64,000 nt of DNA from Pyronema omphalodes (Eukaryota; Ascomycota; Pezizomycetes; Pezizales; Pyronemataceae), in contig JAJJXM010000027.1 in assembly GCA_024516155.1 (NCBI GenBank), positions 490,001 through 554,000 of the forward strand, given 5' to 3'. Within the stretch, counting starts at the first letter, position 1. Each line of letters begins with the position of its first letter. The notes under the pieces are model-generated. The model worked only from the letters and a program-made list of their open reading frames with translations. It ran no database searches and had not been told where the DNA came from. Shown one piece after another: positions 1-12,247 of this stretch. Both the position numbers and the translations under genes were made by a program.

Positions 1-958
1 CTGCAGATATAGTCACACGCAAGAGTTATATCCTTGGCATCCCAGGAGCGGCCACAATTTCCATTCTCCACATTACGGCTTACGATGTTCCCTGGGAGTT
101 ATCGACACTTATGTACTCGAAAACTCTCATATATAATCATACCCGGTCCCGGTGGTCTGATCCAAGATGCTTCTAGAATGATGTATTATGTATACATACA
201 TAGAGTCTCTGGTATGGATAGATCTAGATCCGGATAATTGATAGCTTATAATACGGATATTACGATGTTGTTGGTTGAATTCGAAAACGACCCGAGGAGA
301 TACATATACATGCCTTGTGTATATTATCAAGGTGGCTGTATGTGTCTATGATTGTTACTCACGAAGATTTATTGAAAATAAGGATGAGTACTTATTCACT
401 TAGATACAATAAGATTGTCCCTCTGTGATTAAGAGACTAAGGCTTGCAAGGTTTCATACTTCTACTCTCACAGTCACGTAATAGAATTTGAAGCTTCAAG
501 CAGTGTTAAAACGGGAGAAACAAAAACTTCAATTAGGCTTGCTTATGAAATATCCTGCCGAAGTCATTCGAAGTGTCTAGTTCTTCGAAACTTTCCAACA
601 GAGCTCCCATCGTGAAAAATGATTATACAAGCAAATTGTTTAAGCTCCAAACTACCGTGAGATACGTGTTTAGAAGCGTTAAAGTTTTCTCCTTCCATTT
701 ATTATTTGCAACATTAAAATAGATCTGGAAAAGTAAAAGCATTTTGTCTTGCACTTACAGAGATTGTTCACACAAATCGCATCAGGAGCCAGTGAGGCTA
801 GATAGAAAAAAAAAATATTGAACTATTCAACACAACGACATATGTTCATCTCACGATTTTTAATAAATCATTAATAATAAAATTCTAGTTTTCTAATTAA
901 CAAAATTGTTAAAAAAAAAAAAAAAAACAATGATAAAAGCCTTTAGACTCCAGTAGAG
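1..958. other. AT-rich stretch without a recognised gene
   Basis: I see no convincing coding region here; the only open frames are two short ones near 34-330 with no family signal. An A-run lies at about 911-927. The R1 repeat begins just to the right. Confidence 0.5.
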
Positions 959-959
959 A

Positions 960-3230
960 GAAACGACAAGAAAACCTCAGGACAAGCACGGTTTGTTTGT
1001 GGGGCTCGACTTAGGCAAGGCGAAGGCGAGACAAAACCGCGGGAAGGGAATCTGGAAAGTTATCTTTGTAAGCGAGTGATCTATACAAAGTCCTGGATAA
1101 ATAAAACGTACCTCAATTCCTATAACATAGTAGAGCAGTGCATAGGGCATAGACCAAAGCGCTGGTCGTTTGGTACACTCCTCCTTATCCCAATTCTGGG
1201 CTTTTTCAACCTCCGCGGTTTCGAAGCAATGTTGCTTTAATATGAGGGTCGAGCGGAAACACGGGACGACAGACTCTGGCGCCATCCAAGAAGAAAAGAA
1301 GCGGGGGGGGAGGGGGGTAGAAGGAGGTAGCGAAGGAGAGGAGATGGAGGAGGATGAGAAGGAGGACGAAGATCTGTAGAAGTCACACCCCAAACAGAAA
1401 TTTCTTCTAACAAGCAACTAATATCAGCATCATGAATAGACATTTATCAATAGAATGAAAATGAAAAGAAGAAATTACCTTCTTGTCTGCGGGTGACCCA
1501 AGGTCATCAAATGATTTGGTATCCGAGAACGAGGATCTATAGAAGCCACAGCCGAAGAAGAAATTTCTTCTAAGAAAAACAAAATAATACCAGCATCATA
1601 ATTCATCATGAGAATAGGAAAATAAATCAACAGAGAAACTTACCTTCTTGTCTGCGGGTGACTCGAGCCCAAGCGCGAGCCCGAGAAAGAAACAGAAAAA
1701 GAAGAAGAAAGGAAAAAAAGGAAGAAAAGGAAAGTGATCAAAATTGGTAAGATGACTGGGAGGGGGCGGAGCGAGGAGAGTGCGGGGGAAGGTGCAGGAC
1801 GGAAAAGGCATGGAAGAAAAGGGCAAGGAGATCATAAATCAATCCTTTATTCAGTCAACAGCAAAGACGAAGCAGCATTCTTTTTAGCTCCAAAATTCAC
1901 AGCAAAAGAAAGCAGCTGGAGGTACCCGATCGATAGCACCGAAGCTTCAACTCAAGCTCGATCTTGGCGAAGCCAGAGTCAAAGTTATGTCCCACAGTGG
2001 GATACACGCAAAGAAGAGGAGGAGGTAGTGGTGGATTGGAGGACGAAGACGAAGACGAAGATCTGTGGAAGCCACACCCGGAGCAGAAATTTCTTCTAGC
2101 AAGCAGCCCGTATTAGCACCACAATTTATCGTAAGGATAGGAAAAGAAAGACAGCAGAACTTACCTTCTTGTCTGCGGGTGCCTTGAGGTCAACAAAGGA
2201 CCGGTATCGGGTGTTCGAGGAAAAAAGAGGACGAAGGAAAGGAAGAAGAGGAGAAGAATGGAGGAGAGCAGGAGGAAAATGATCAGGATTTGGGGGGGGG
2301 GGGGGGGGGGGTGACTGGGGAGATCTAGGAGGTAGCAAGAAGAAGAGAAAGAAGAAAGAGGATTTCAGAAGTCGAAAGCAAAGGCGAAGCAGCATCTTTT
2401 ATCCATATCGTAGCAGCTGCTGAAAATGGCCGATCGATGTCATTGAAGCTGAGATTATTACCTACAGTGGGATCATCGCAGTGAGAGATCATCCGAGGAT
2501 CGAAGAGCTGAAGGAGGAGGAAAAAGAGAAAGAACGTCGATGCTGAGATGATTGTCGCCCGGTGGCATACAATAGCTGTAGTTCCCAAGTGGGATATCTT
2601 TGCTGCTTAATGATTGATGCTTGACACGAGCGTCAAGAGGCGAGCATCAAGATGTGAGAAGCGAAGGAAGCAGCGAAGGAAGGTTGATGCATAGGCCGGT
2701 TGGTGTGGCAGCCTTGGAGGAGACTTGTAGGAGAAGATTCTATCTCGCTATAAGCAGTTCGGAGGGACGAGACAGGGATAGCTACGTCATCTGCTGTACG
2801 TTGCGTGTTGCTTGCCTACATGTATAGCTAGGGCGAGTATGGTTCTGTGATGTGCTGCAATGTTCGCAGCAGAAACATCGACAGTCACGATTAGTCACTC
2901 GTGTAACAGTAGGGTTTAACATCGCCACATTTTGGCAGAGAGAAACACCGTCACGAAGCGAAAAGACCCTGGCCAGAAACAATGCTGCTCGTTTGCCGCA
3001 GAAGAAAAGCAAGCTCAGTCGATATTCGAGGAGATGAAGACCGGTATATAGGCACCGATGAAATTTATGAGAGGATGCTGCGTCTCTTTCACGTTCCCTC
3101 AGGAAATCAAAGTGGCTTTTTTTTTGAACGGCTATTTCTACAGAGGAACAGAACGGAATATTTTCTATCATCCCTCTATCTCCACCTTCCACGTCTTACT
3201 TCTCGCAACCCTATGACAGACATCGAACAT
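960..3230 (-). repeat. R1 repeat, copy A, with tandem spliced exon modules
   Basis: This is one of three copies of a dispersed repeat (others at 17110-18420 and 58090-58755, both plus strand). Segment 2825-3215 matches 17120-17520 almost base for base in inverted orientation. Read on the minus strand, it contains a repeated module: an exon end encoding a PADKK-like sequence, a GTAAGT-type donor, a short intron, an acceptor, and an exon start with the palindrome AGAAGAAATTTCTTCT or a close variant, encoding KKFLL. The module occurs about three times here (around 1380-1510, 1535-1665 and 2055-2180). A G-run of about 20 lies at 2291-2310. No intact protein is encoded: the exons hold stops such as a TAG where another module has CAG. 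It may be a decayed gene family or a non-autonomous element. I do not recognise the family. Confidence 0.7.
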
Positions 3231-4138
3231 GTCCTCCAGCGGACTTGAGACAACCCACAGATCATGCCACTGATTCAACCTCCTGAGTCCTCCTTCTTCC
3301 TAAATCCTAACTTATTTCTCATTTCCAGAAACTATTTCCGCACACCCCCTCAAGCAACTACAAAACGGAATCCTCAAACCCGGACCACTTCCCAGTAGAG
3401 AACATCTCGCCTTCGAAATTTGAATCGCCGGCTCTACCCATCCCAAATCTCTAGAAATATTCAAGACTGCCATCACAATTCTAACAGCTTCCAATTAACC
3501 AAAGCGTTTCATTACCATACCATCCAACACCTCCAGTATATCCACAGCATATCCACAGCATCCCCTCCACCACGTCCACATGCTCCAAATCCCCCAAGGA
3601 TCCCAGCAATGAGCAGTAAGCACCATTTCCAAACCTCCCAAACCTCCCAAACTTCTTATACCTCAGCTCCAATAAACTTGAAAACAACCCCGCTCCTAAT
3701 TCCTGTCCAAAAACACTATCATCCACTCGAGCTCCGGCTCAGGCCCAGATATATGGATACCTACAGTGACTAACAGACTAATAATCTCTGGCCTCTGATA
3801 TTTTCTGTGATTCTTGATATTCTTAAATGCCGTTTTTAGATAACTGGCTACCTACCTACCTACCCACCTCCTCCGAAAAAATCACATCCCGCCGCCCCCG
3901 GCCTCTCACAGCCTACAGCTTCATTATACTTCTACTTCTACCTCTACTTCCACCTCTACCCCTTAAAGCACATCTTGATGAGTGTATATACCGGCCCATA
4001 TTCCATATTCCATCTTCTATATATATACAGTCACAGACTCACAATAGGTATATACGTAGATACTCTGGTCCGGTATGTACTATTATTTTTTACATATACA
4101 TACACGGAAAACAAGCGAACAAGGTATTACACACAAAA
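3231..4138. other. Intergenic stretch, no recognised gene
   Basis: This lies between R1 copy A and the hexanucleotide microsatellite. Short open frames occur on both strands (for example 3420-3773), but they are low complexity and show no family resemblance or splice structure. Confidence 0.5.
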
Positions 4139-4438
4139 TCAACATCAACATCAACATCAACATCAACATCAACATCAACATCAACATCAACATCAACATC
4201 AACATCAACATCAACATCAACATCAACATCAACATCAACATCAACATCAACATCAACATCAACATCAACATCAACATCAACATCAACATCAACATCAACA
4301 TCAACATCAACATCAACATCAACATCAACATCAACATCAACATCAACATCAACATCAACATCAACATCAACATCAACATCAACATCAACATCAACATCAA
4401 CATCAACATCAACATCAACATTAACATCAATATCAACA
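4139..4438. repeat. Long (CAACAT)n microsatellite
   Basis: About 50 copies of a 6-bp unit, almost perfect to about 4420 and decaying to the right. Because the period is a multiple of three, every frame except those with stops stays open. This explains the artificial His-Gln, Asn-Ile, Ser-Thr, Met-Leu and Val-Asp repeat frames here. Confidence 0.97.
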
Positions 4439-4632
4439 TATATATATATATATCCCACATGGATTCCAAGCTAAGCTAAGCTAAGCAACCGGCTGGCTAT
4501 GTATATATGGAGATAGATATAGATAACAGATATAGATACAGATACATAATAAACTCAAAAACTGTGATCTGTGATCTATGAAAAATACAACTTTCGACTT
4601 GTAACTTAAGTTATCAACACAACATCAACACA

Positions 4633-4677
4633 ACATCCATATCCATATCCATATCCATATCCATATCCATATTCATA
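4633..4677. repeat. (ATATCC)n microsatellite
   Basis: About seven copies of a 6-bp unit, followed by an A-rich tract at 4690-4750. Confidence 0.9.
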
Positions 4678-4814
4678 TCGCCTCAGATTTTTTTGAAAAA
4701 AAAAAAGGAAAAAAAAAGAAAGAAAAAAAGAAAAAAAAAAACAAAAACAAATATAGTCCCAGGCCTTATCAGATATTCTATAATATTTTAGGATCAAGAT
4801 ACACCATGTGAGAA

Positions 4815-5084
4815 TTTTATGGATGTTTTGGATGTTTTGGATGTTTTGGATGTTTTGGATGTTTTGGATGTTTTGGATGTTTTGGATGTTTTGGATGTTT
4901 TGGATGTTTTGGATGTTTTGGATGATTTGGATGTTTTGGATGCTTTGGATGATTTGGATGATTTGGATGCTTTGGATGATTTGGATGATTTGGATGATTT
5001 GGATGATTTGGATGTTTTGGATGATTTGGATACCTTGGATGCTTTGGATGATTTGGATGATTTGGATGCTTTGGATACCTTGGT
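4815..5084. repeat. 9-bp minisatellite (GGATGTTTT family)
   Basis: About 30 tandem copies of a 9-bp unit. The left third is uniform; the right part has unit variants (GATTT, CTTT, ACCTT), the pattern of an array homogenised at one end. It lies downstream of the AIM21 stop codon. Confidence 0.95.
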
Positions 5085-5394
5085 TCATGGGGGTAGGAGA
5101 GAAGATGGGGGTTAGTAGGAGCCTATGCTATCTCAAAACTTTCATCCACATTACTGGTGAAAACATACAGAAACCCGTAAACCCATAAAATAAACTAAAT
5201 GCACTTGTATCGTATCAATCAATCAATCATGTTGATTCCCATCTTTCAACAAAACTAGGTATCAGGTATCAGGTATCATTTAACTTAACATCACAACATC
5301 ACATCACATCACATCACACCATAAACCCATAAACCACAACTCCCATGATTCTCGCCTATCTATTCTCTCCCATTACCCTCTGTCCCTCTAACTC

Positions 5395-5450
5395 TCTAAT
5401 CACCTTCCCCCTTTCCCTTTCCCCCTTTCCCCCTTTCCCCCTTTCCCCCC
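5395..5450. repeat. Pyrimidine-rich (CCCCTTT)n tract
   Basis: A short C/T tandem repeat just beyond the 3' end of the AIM21 reading frame. On the minus-strand transcript it is a purine-rich part of the 3' UTR. Confidence 0.8.
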
Positions 5451-5467
5451 ACACCGAAGCAAAGTAT

Positions 5468-8400
5468 CTACCCCCTCTCAACACCCGCATCCTCAGGATG
5501 TTCCTCCCTCGGAATAACCGTCTCCTTTAGTTCCTTTAAATCCTTCTCCTCCTTATACCCACCCCTATCCACCTCATCAGTATGAACACTATGCACAACA
5601 GCCTGTACAGCACCCGGCGCCTCGATTCCCGGTGTAGTTCCTACAGCGGTATGAATTTCAGGGTGTTGAAGGTCCTCATCGTCTTCATCTTCCTTCTCGG
5701 GGGTTTTAGTTGCAGGTCTTGAGGGGCGTTGAGGGATGGCGGGGATAGTGGTGTGAGGTTCGGAAGTTGAGGGTTTTTGCTGGGGCTTGTCTTCGTCCTC
5801 GGCTTCGGCTTCGTCGTCGGCGGAAGAAGAGGGCGATTTTTTAGCGGGACGGGAAGGAATAATAGGAGTTTCATGTTTCTCCTCCTCCTCTTCCTCGTCG
5901 TCGTGTTGCTTCGCCTCCTCATCCTTCTGCTCCTTCTTCTGCTCGTCCTCATCAACGGCCTTCACAGCCGGACGCTCAGGAACCACAAGAGCCTCCTTCT
6001 TCTCATCTAGTTCCTCCTGTTCATCCTCCTCTTCAAGCAACACTTCAATCTCCTCGGCACTCGGGATAGGTGCAGGGTTAATAACCAGTGTCTCCTCCTT
6101 CTCGATCTCCTCGCGCTCAATGTCTTGGGATGCAGCCGGTACTGGGTCTTCTTTGATTTCGTCTTCTTCGATTTCATCTTCTTCAATCTTGGACTCCTCG
6201 AGCTCGGGCTTAGATTCGGGGATTGGGTTGGGCTTCTCTTCCTCTTTCTCCTGCTCCTTCTCTTCCTTCTCAGGGGTCTCAGAAGGTTTGTCGACGGGGG
6301 TGACGGATTTCTCTTCCTTCTCCTCTTTCTCTTCCGTAGCTTCGACGGCGGGTTTCTGGAGGAGTTTTTCAATCTCGCCCTTAGGCTCAACTCTAAGTTC
6401 CTCCTTCTCCTCAACCTTAGGTTCCTCCTTAGGCTTTTCAGGCTCCTTCTCCTCCTTAACCTCCTCTTTCTTCTCTTCCTTAACCTCCACAATCACAGAA
6501 TCCAACTCCTCATCCAAACACCAATTAACCCATGGTCCCGCAATCTCCAATTTCTGCACAATCACCTTCTTTTCCTTCACCTCCTCCTTCTTCACCACCG
6601 TAGGTAACTTTCTTCCCCTAGGTCCTCTCGCTCTGCCCGCACTAGCGGCAACCAACGGTTTATCCTCCTCAGGAGTCTTCTCCTTCTCCTTCTTCTCCTC
6701 TCCATCCCCATCCTCAGCTCCAGGTGACGAAGGCGAGGGAGCTTTCATTCCCATCATTCCCGGCAATCCCACTCCGGGCACACCCATCCTCAGTCTTCCC
6801 TCCAAATCCAATCCCTTCTTCAACGCGGCAATTTTTCCACCTACTCTAGGAGGAACCGGAGGTTTCGGCTTATTAACCGGTGGTGGGGGAGCTTTATCTG
6901 TCTTCTCCGTCTTTCCCTCCGTCACATGACTTGATACCGCAGCAGCCAATGCCGCCACTCCACCAGCCGCAGCAACAGCCGTAGCGCCAACTCCATGGCC
7001 GTGTGTAGGACTAACCGTAGCAGTGGCTTCCTCAGATCCAGACCTAGCCACTATTTTTCCAGGTCTTACCGGTACTGCGGGTTTCGGCCTTGAAGGAACC
7101 GCAGGTGGGGCTTTATGCTCTACAGGCGCATCATCTTCTCCCCCGATTTGGACAGGCGGCCATTTCTTTTCTACTCGTTGAGGACGAGCAGGGATAGCAG
7201 GTTTTGGCTTGATAGCTGGAGCAGAGGCGGCTGCCAGCGCGGCTGCGGCAGCAGCAACAGAGATGGGAGCAGGGGTTTCAACTCCCTCAAGAGGAGCGGA
7301 GGTTGTAGGCCGGGCGGGAATGGAGGGAATTGTGGGGGCAGGTTGGGGGATTCCTTCTACGGCTGGAGTGGGGAGGGGTTCCCGGGGTTCGGTAGCGGCG
7401 GCTGGAACGACAGGGGCAAGAGCGGCGGCTTCTGCAGCTTCCGCAGCCTCAGCAGCTACGGCGGGGTGTTGAGCAGGGGGGATAACAGCCGGGAATGCAT
7501 CCTCGGGAATGGCGGAGGGGTCTCCAGTGGTGGGACGTTCAGGTGACGGCTCAATTTCTTCAACTTGGTCGTCGGCATCTTCCCAGGTGTCATTGGAGGG
7601 GAATTTTCGGGTGTGACGAGCGGAGGAGGTACCGGGGGTGTCGGGCTGTTGGAGGCGTCGGAGGGAATCGTCTTGCTCCGGAAGGCTGTTGAGGGAAGGA
7701 TTGTAGTCGTCTGCGTTTCTGGCAGCGGCGGATGCGGCGGTGTTGGACTCGAGCTCGTCGTTAGGAGTGTAGTGCTCGTGCGGTTGACCGTGGACGAAGG
7801 CAACGGAGGGTTTATCGGAGGTTCTGCGGGGTAGACTTGGGGGTTCGTGGCTTTCGTCGGCGTCGTCGGCGTCATCATCAGCTGGGGCGGTGGAAGATGT
7901 GGGTTCATCGAGAGTTGCCTCTAGCTGAGAGTGTTCGGGTGCTTCTTCCCAGACGTCATTGGAAGGAAAATGATGGGATTGAACTGGTCTCTTTGGGGGC
8001 TCAGGAGCGGCGGGTTCTTTCTCATCATCGGAATCCGGGAATAAGGGCTTCTCATTCTCATCCGCCGGTGAGAGCTCCTCGTAGGGAGTTTTATATCCCG
8101 TCTTCTTCACGGGAATTGATAATGAGGATACTCCCGGTGCTGGTGATCCGGTTGGTGATCCTGCAACCTCCTCGGCTTCTTCCCGGATACGCATTCCGCT
8201 CTGTGGTCTGCTCTTTGGTCTCTGAGGCACTTGAACTGATCCAACAGCAGGCATCATTCCTCCTTGCGCACTCTGACGCTTCTGAACCTCATCCTCAGCC
8301 AAGATACTGTAGCCCTCCTGTCTTTCCTCCTCATCATCATTGTCTCCATGGTCACTCTGAGCACGGCTAGGAGCGGTGGAGGTACCACGTCTGTAGATTC

Positions 8401-9047
8401 CTCCATGGCCAGGATCATCGATATGAATCTTCTCCTCGGGAGCTGGGGAATGGGCTCGGGAAATGACCGCGGCGTAGTGTTCAGAGGCGATGTAACCGAG
8501 TTCTTCATCGGGAACACCATCTTGGAAGGAAACCGACTGAGTAGGAGCGACAGCAGCAGCGAGGTCTGAGGAAGACATGCCTAATTATGAGTTGTTAACA
8601 TCTGCCTGCACCCTCCAAATTCCTTCCCAATCTCCTCCAACAGAGAATAGCGACTCCATAGCAAAAGTAAAAAGTAAAACCGATATCGCGAATTTGTCCG
8701 TGAATCTATCAAGGGGAAATAAAGCCGGATAACCCACTATAAGCCGCCTTAGGAGTCAAGCTCCCATAAGCCCCATCATCCATCTCCCACTCCTCTCTGT
8801 AAACATGCTTCTTCTTTCCGAGTCCCGGAAGTGCAACTTCTGAAGGTGCTTGTACATCCCCGGCATTTGGATACATCGGTACTCTCTTCCCAATCTGTGG
8901 GATTCCTCCTTGCGAATCAAGGCTTGGTGTTGCTGGCGTTGATGTACCCGATAAGCTGCCGGTTGATTCATGGGATGTTATGGATGGCCGCGGCATTGGT
9001 GATTTTGACCGCGAGGGTCGCGGAGGGATAATTGGTGGGGTTGCCAT
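5468..9047 (-). CDS. AIM21: AIM21-like actin-patch protein, two exons, 1140 aa
   Basis: Seen: exon 1 is 8738-9047 and exon 2 is 5468-8580. The 157-nt intron (donor GTGGGT, acceptor AATTAG) joins the two frames in phase. The N-terminus has an IPPRPSR proline motif followed by a VPMYPNAGDVQAPS segment. The middle has many PxxPxRP motifs and a short basic patch, GGKIAALKKG. A segment GRARGPRGRKLP follows, then a WVNWCLDEE-type segment, and then about 350 residues extremely rich in Lys and Glu. Known: Aim21 proteins are disordered, proline-rich cortical actin-patch regulators that bind actin-associated SH3 proteins and capping protein. Inference: the assignment rests on the IPPRP start, the PNAGDVQAP block and the GGKIAAL...GRARGP order. 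The charged tail is longer than I would expect. Other fungal proline-rich scaffolds remain possible. Two decayed fragments of this gene occur at 21570-22719 and 58756-59123. Confidence 0.65.
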
Positions 9048-9611
9048 GGATGGGTATAGTATTCGTTCGTGTTTCGTTGTTTGTTGTTATGGTAGTGGGT
9101 TGTGACGGGCGAGAGAATCGTAGAGATAATAGAGAGCTCGGGAACCTTTGGGGAGTGTCTCGGGAAAGGAACCAAGCAAGCAAAGAAAAGCAAAGCAATA
9201 GCTCTACTATGGACAAGGCGGGAGGTTAAGGAGGGGTTCGTTGATATTCAAGCTGGCTGCTCTGGCTGTACCCGTACATGGACGGTAGCTATCTCTAGCT
9301 AGAGTTATCAAGCTCGTGAGTTTCCTTCTTAACCCAACAAGGTTTAAGCGGGATCTTCAAGCAGGATAACAATGACATTCAAGTGACGAAACAGGAATGA
9401 TTAAAAAAATGAATGGCAGGTTACGATAACTATTTCAGGATTGGTTTGATGCTGCACTCGAATCATGAATGACATACGACTGTACGGTAGTCACGGTGCC
9501 ATCGACAGTACAGAGTCGGAACTGAGACTTGGGAATCTGTGATCGCCGAGCTCGAGCCGACTGTATGGTGACGGTATGGTGACCACATACATTCACAACA
9601 TTGAGAAATTT

Positions 9612-9685
9612 CATTTGCTCATTCATTCATTCATTCATTCATTCATTCATTCATTCATTCATTCATTCATTCATTCATTCATTCA
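9612..9685. repeat. (CATT)n microsatellite
   Basis: About 18 copies of a 4-bp unit. Confidence 0.95.
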
Positions 9686-10152
9686 AACATAGCCATAAAC
9701 CCATAAACCCTCAATATCCTCATCTCATCACACAACCAATCAACAAACACCTCAAACAAAATCCCGCAGGATATATTCACCTTACATCCATACTCCGAGG
9801 CCGTCGGCTGTCAGTAAATAAGTACTCATAAAAAAAGAACCCAAGCCCCAATCCTCGCCTTAAGAAACGCACCCCATCCATACATAAACCCACCACAGGT
9901 CCACCACGGGTCCATCATGCCTCAGAACCGCCTCATGCCTCAGAACCGCCTCACAACACCCAGCCAAACCAGAAAACAGCTACCAAAAACCAGAAACCAT
10001 AAAACAGCTACCAGAAACCATAAAACAGCTACCTACAATCTCATTATTAAACCCATTATTATTCACTACAGAAAAAAATCCAATGCCGGGTTCATCGTGA
10101 CTTGATGACTTAAAGTTTATTTTGTGGCTTGCTCGCTGGACTATCTGACTAT

Positions 10153-10193
10153 CTGGATGTGGATCGATGGATGGATGGATGGATGGATGGATG
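10153..10193. repeat. (GGAT)n microsatellite
   Basis: About nine copies of a 4-bp unit. Confidence 0.9.
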
Positions 10194-10346
10194 GCTTGTG
10201 TATGCCCCATTACCGTTGAGTTAAGCTGCCGTTACCATTACCGTTACAGTTACCGTTGACAGCGCCGAAGTTTCCAGTTTCCGGAGATTTATGGATTGCA
10301 ATACCGTCCCCATCCCGTCTCTGTCATAATAGGGAGCTTATGGTAT

Positions 10347-10413
10347 AGTAAGTAAATAAGTAAATAAGTAAATAAGTAAATAAGTAAATAAGTAAACAAG
10401 TAAACAAGTAAAC
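10347..10413. repeat. (AAATAAGT)n microsatellite
   Basis: Seven to eight copies of an 8-bp unit, the last ones changed to AAACAAGT. A second repeat based on ATAGCATA follows at about 10441-10495. Confidence 0.85.
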
Positions 10414-11488
10414 GAAAACCCAATGCTCAGCAACGGTCCGATAGCATAATAGAATAATAGCATAATAGCATAATAGCATGATAACATGATAACATGAACA
10501 CGATACGGAATTTATATCTACATATGTATATATATCTGTCTGTCTGCATACATACGGATGTCCACAGAAACCAGAAATCCATGTCTCCTTCTCAATACCC
10601 AAAAAAGAAATCCGAATTGCGGAACAAAAATCTTTCACCATCGAATCCAACATGATATGATAATGATGATGATGATTTCTTTAGGTCCTCGGGGTTTCAG
10701 TTTAGCTTGATTTTTTTTCGCTTGAAGAGTTGACAAGTTGACAAGTTGACAAGTTCTCGGTACCATACCATAGAAAAGAAAGAAAGAAAGTATCGCGTAA
10801 GTATGTATGGATAGTTTTTAGTTCCCGACTTTTATGACTTCACTTACAGGTTTCATTTCAATTCGAGCTTGTCTATGACCATCACCATCACATCACCCCC
10901 CTTCCCCCAAATGGAATCCCCAAATCCCCACAAAAACACAACACAAACACAAACACACATAAAACCACAAAAGTAAAGTTAATAGCCTACACAGCATCCA
11001 AATTTATTCTTAAGCAAGCCGTCAACCAAGCCATCAAGCCATACCAATCATATTTTTTATCAGAAGCAAAAGCAGCAAAAGCAGCAAAAAAAAAAAAAAA
11101 CAACCCGCAATAAAATTGTAAAAACATAGCCCGAGAGTTGTAAACATGAAAGAAAAAGAAAAAAAAGGATAAGGAAAAGAAACCTCCCCTCCACCCTAAT
11201 GATCGCTCAAAGTAGACATGCAGAAAAACAGAAAAACATCTTCGTATCAGACATCTATCCGTTCCTTCGTTTCCTTCGTTTCCTTCATTTCCTTCATTCC
11301 CGTTATTCTCGCTATTCTTGTAGTTCTAGAAGTACCCGGAGTACTAAGCTCCACTGCTTGCCACTGCCACTGCAACTGCTTCACCACCACAGCTCCCAAA
11401 AAGCAAAAAGCTTCTTTTTGTCGCTGTACCAATTCCGCAGCTTTGCTCGCAACAGATACATCCAATCAATCGAAGCTAAACCGCAAGT

Positions 11489-12247
11489 TTACACCATCAT
11501 CTGCGCCACACCAGCTCCTCCAAGGGTCTTAGAGCCCATAAACTCCTGACCCTTAATCGCAGCAGCAGCATAGAACAAACCAGCCAAAGTCAACAAAACC
11601 GCAGCTGCGATTAAAGAAGTAGATTGGACAGTCAAGCTAAGCCATTGAATCAAAGCTCCGGTAAGGTAGAAAGCAGCTCTTCCCCAGAGAGAGTGGAACT
11701 TGCGGATGGTGTCGTCGAAGACTTTGGATGTGGGACAGATGCGCAACAGGAACGGGATCTCGAGGAAGATTAGGATGAGACCGGTACACCTGTGATCATG
11801 GTATGTCAGCGCTAGTTCAACGGGGAGCTTAGAATGGCGGGAAGTAAGGGGGAGATGAGAGGTGAGGAGAAGTATGCGGATGGGAACTGGAATTGGGATT
11901 GCGGTTCAGGTAAACGGAGATCATGACGGCAGATCGACATACAAGCAGATAATCGAAAAGATCAGGATGAGCGAGACATGGAAGATATTCGCGATACCGA
12001 CGGCGATACAAAGAAGGATACAAAGAATTCCAGTCCTGTTGTCTTTTAATTAGCTGTTTTGTTCTCATCATCTCTCTTGTGTGTAGGATTATCGCGCGTA
12101 CCACTGGCCGTATATACCTACAAGCGAACGACTGTTAGCATGATCCTATGACTGAAGACGGAGCACTGGATGGTGGCTGGGAATTGAGAAATACGTACTG
12201 AAGTTTCGAGTTTTAAACTCTTCGCCAATATTGTTCATAATCCCCAT
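11489..12247 (-). CDS. TVP18: Golgi membrane protein Tvp18, four exons, 152 aa
   Basis: Seen: exons at 12199-12247, 12102-12117, 11943-12035 and 11489-11789. All junctions are GT-AG and keep one frame. Exon 2 is a 16-nt microexon encoding the IYGQW core. The protein has the family landmarks in order: EEFKTRNFS-IYGQW near the N-terminus, hydrophobic segments TGILCILLCIAVGIANIF and a second built across exons 3 and 4, then EIPFLLRICPTS, two more membrane segments, and a C-terminus ending KGQEFMGSKTLGG and GVAQM. Known: Tvp18 is a small four-helix Golgi membrane protein of the Tvp23/Yip vesicle group, usually about 150 aa, and this length fits. The start could be the second Met three codons downstream. 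It lies in the same orientation as its neighbours AIM21 and NTF2. Confidence 0.92.

Larger units (their letters stand above)
9048..11488. other. Intergenic region rich in simple repeats
   Basis: This separates AIM21 from TVP18, both on the minus strand, so its left part includes the AIM21 promoter and 5' UTR. It holds several short tandem repeats, listed separately. I see no further gene; open frames here mostly translate repeats. Confidence 0.55.

Noticed and set aside
2782..3192. 136-codon frame in R1 copy A, with a similar one at 17323-17511
   Set aside because: The similarity reflects the DNA repeat; frames are not maintained between copies.
3827..5188. Long frames of simple dipeptide or tripeptide repeats on both strands
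   Set aside because: They translate the 6-bp and 9-bp tandem arrays; open in several frames at once, so not coding evidence.
5787..6929. Long plus-strand frame (380 codons, Ser-rich) opposite the AIM21-like gene
   Set aside because: It is the antisense shadow of Lys/Glu-rich codons: the Ser/Phe composition follows from the complement, with no independent signals.
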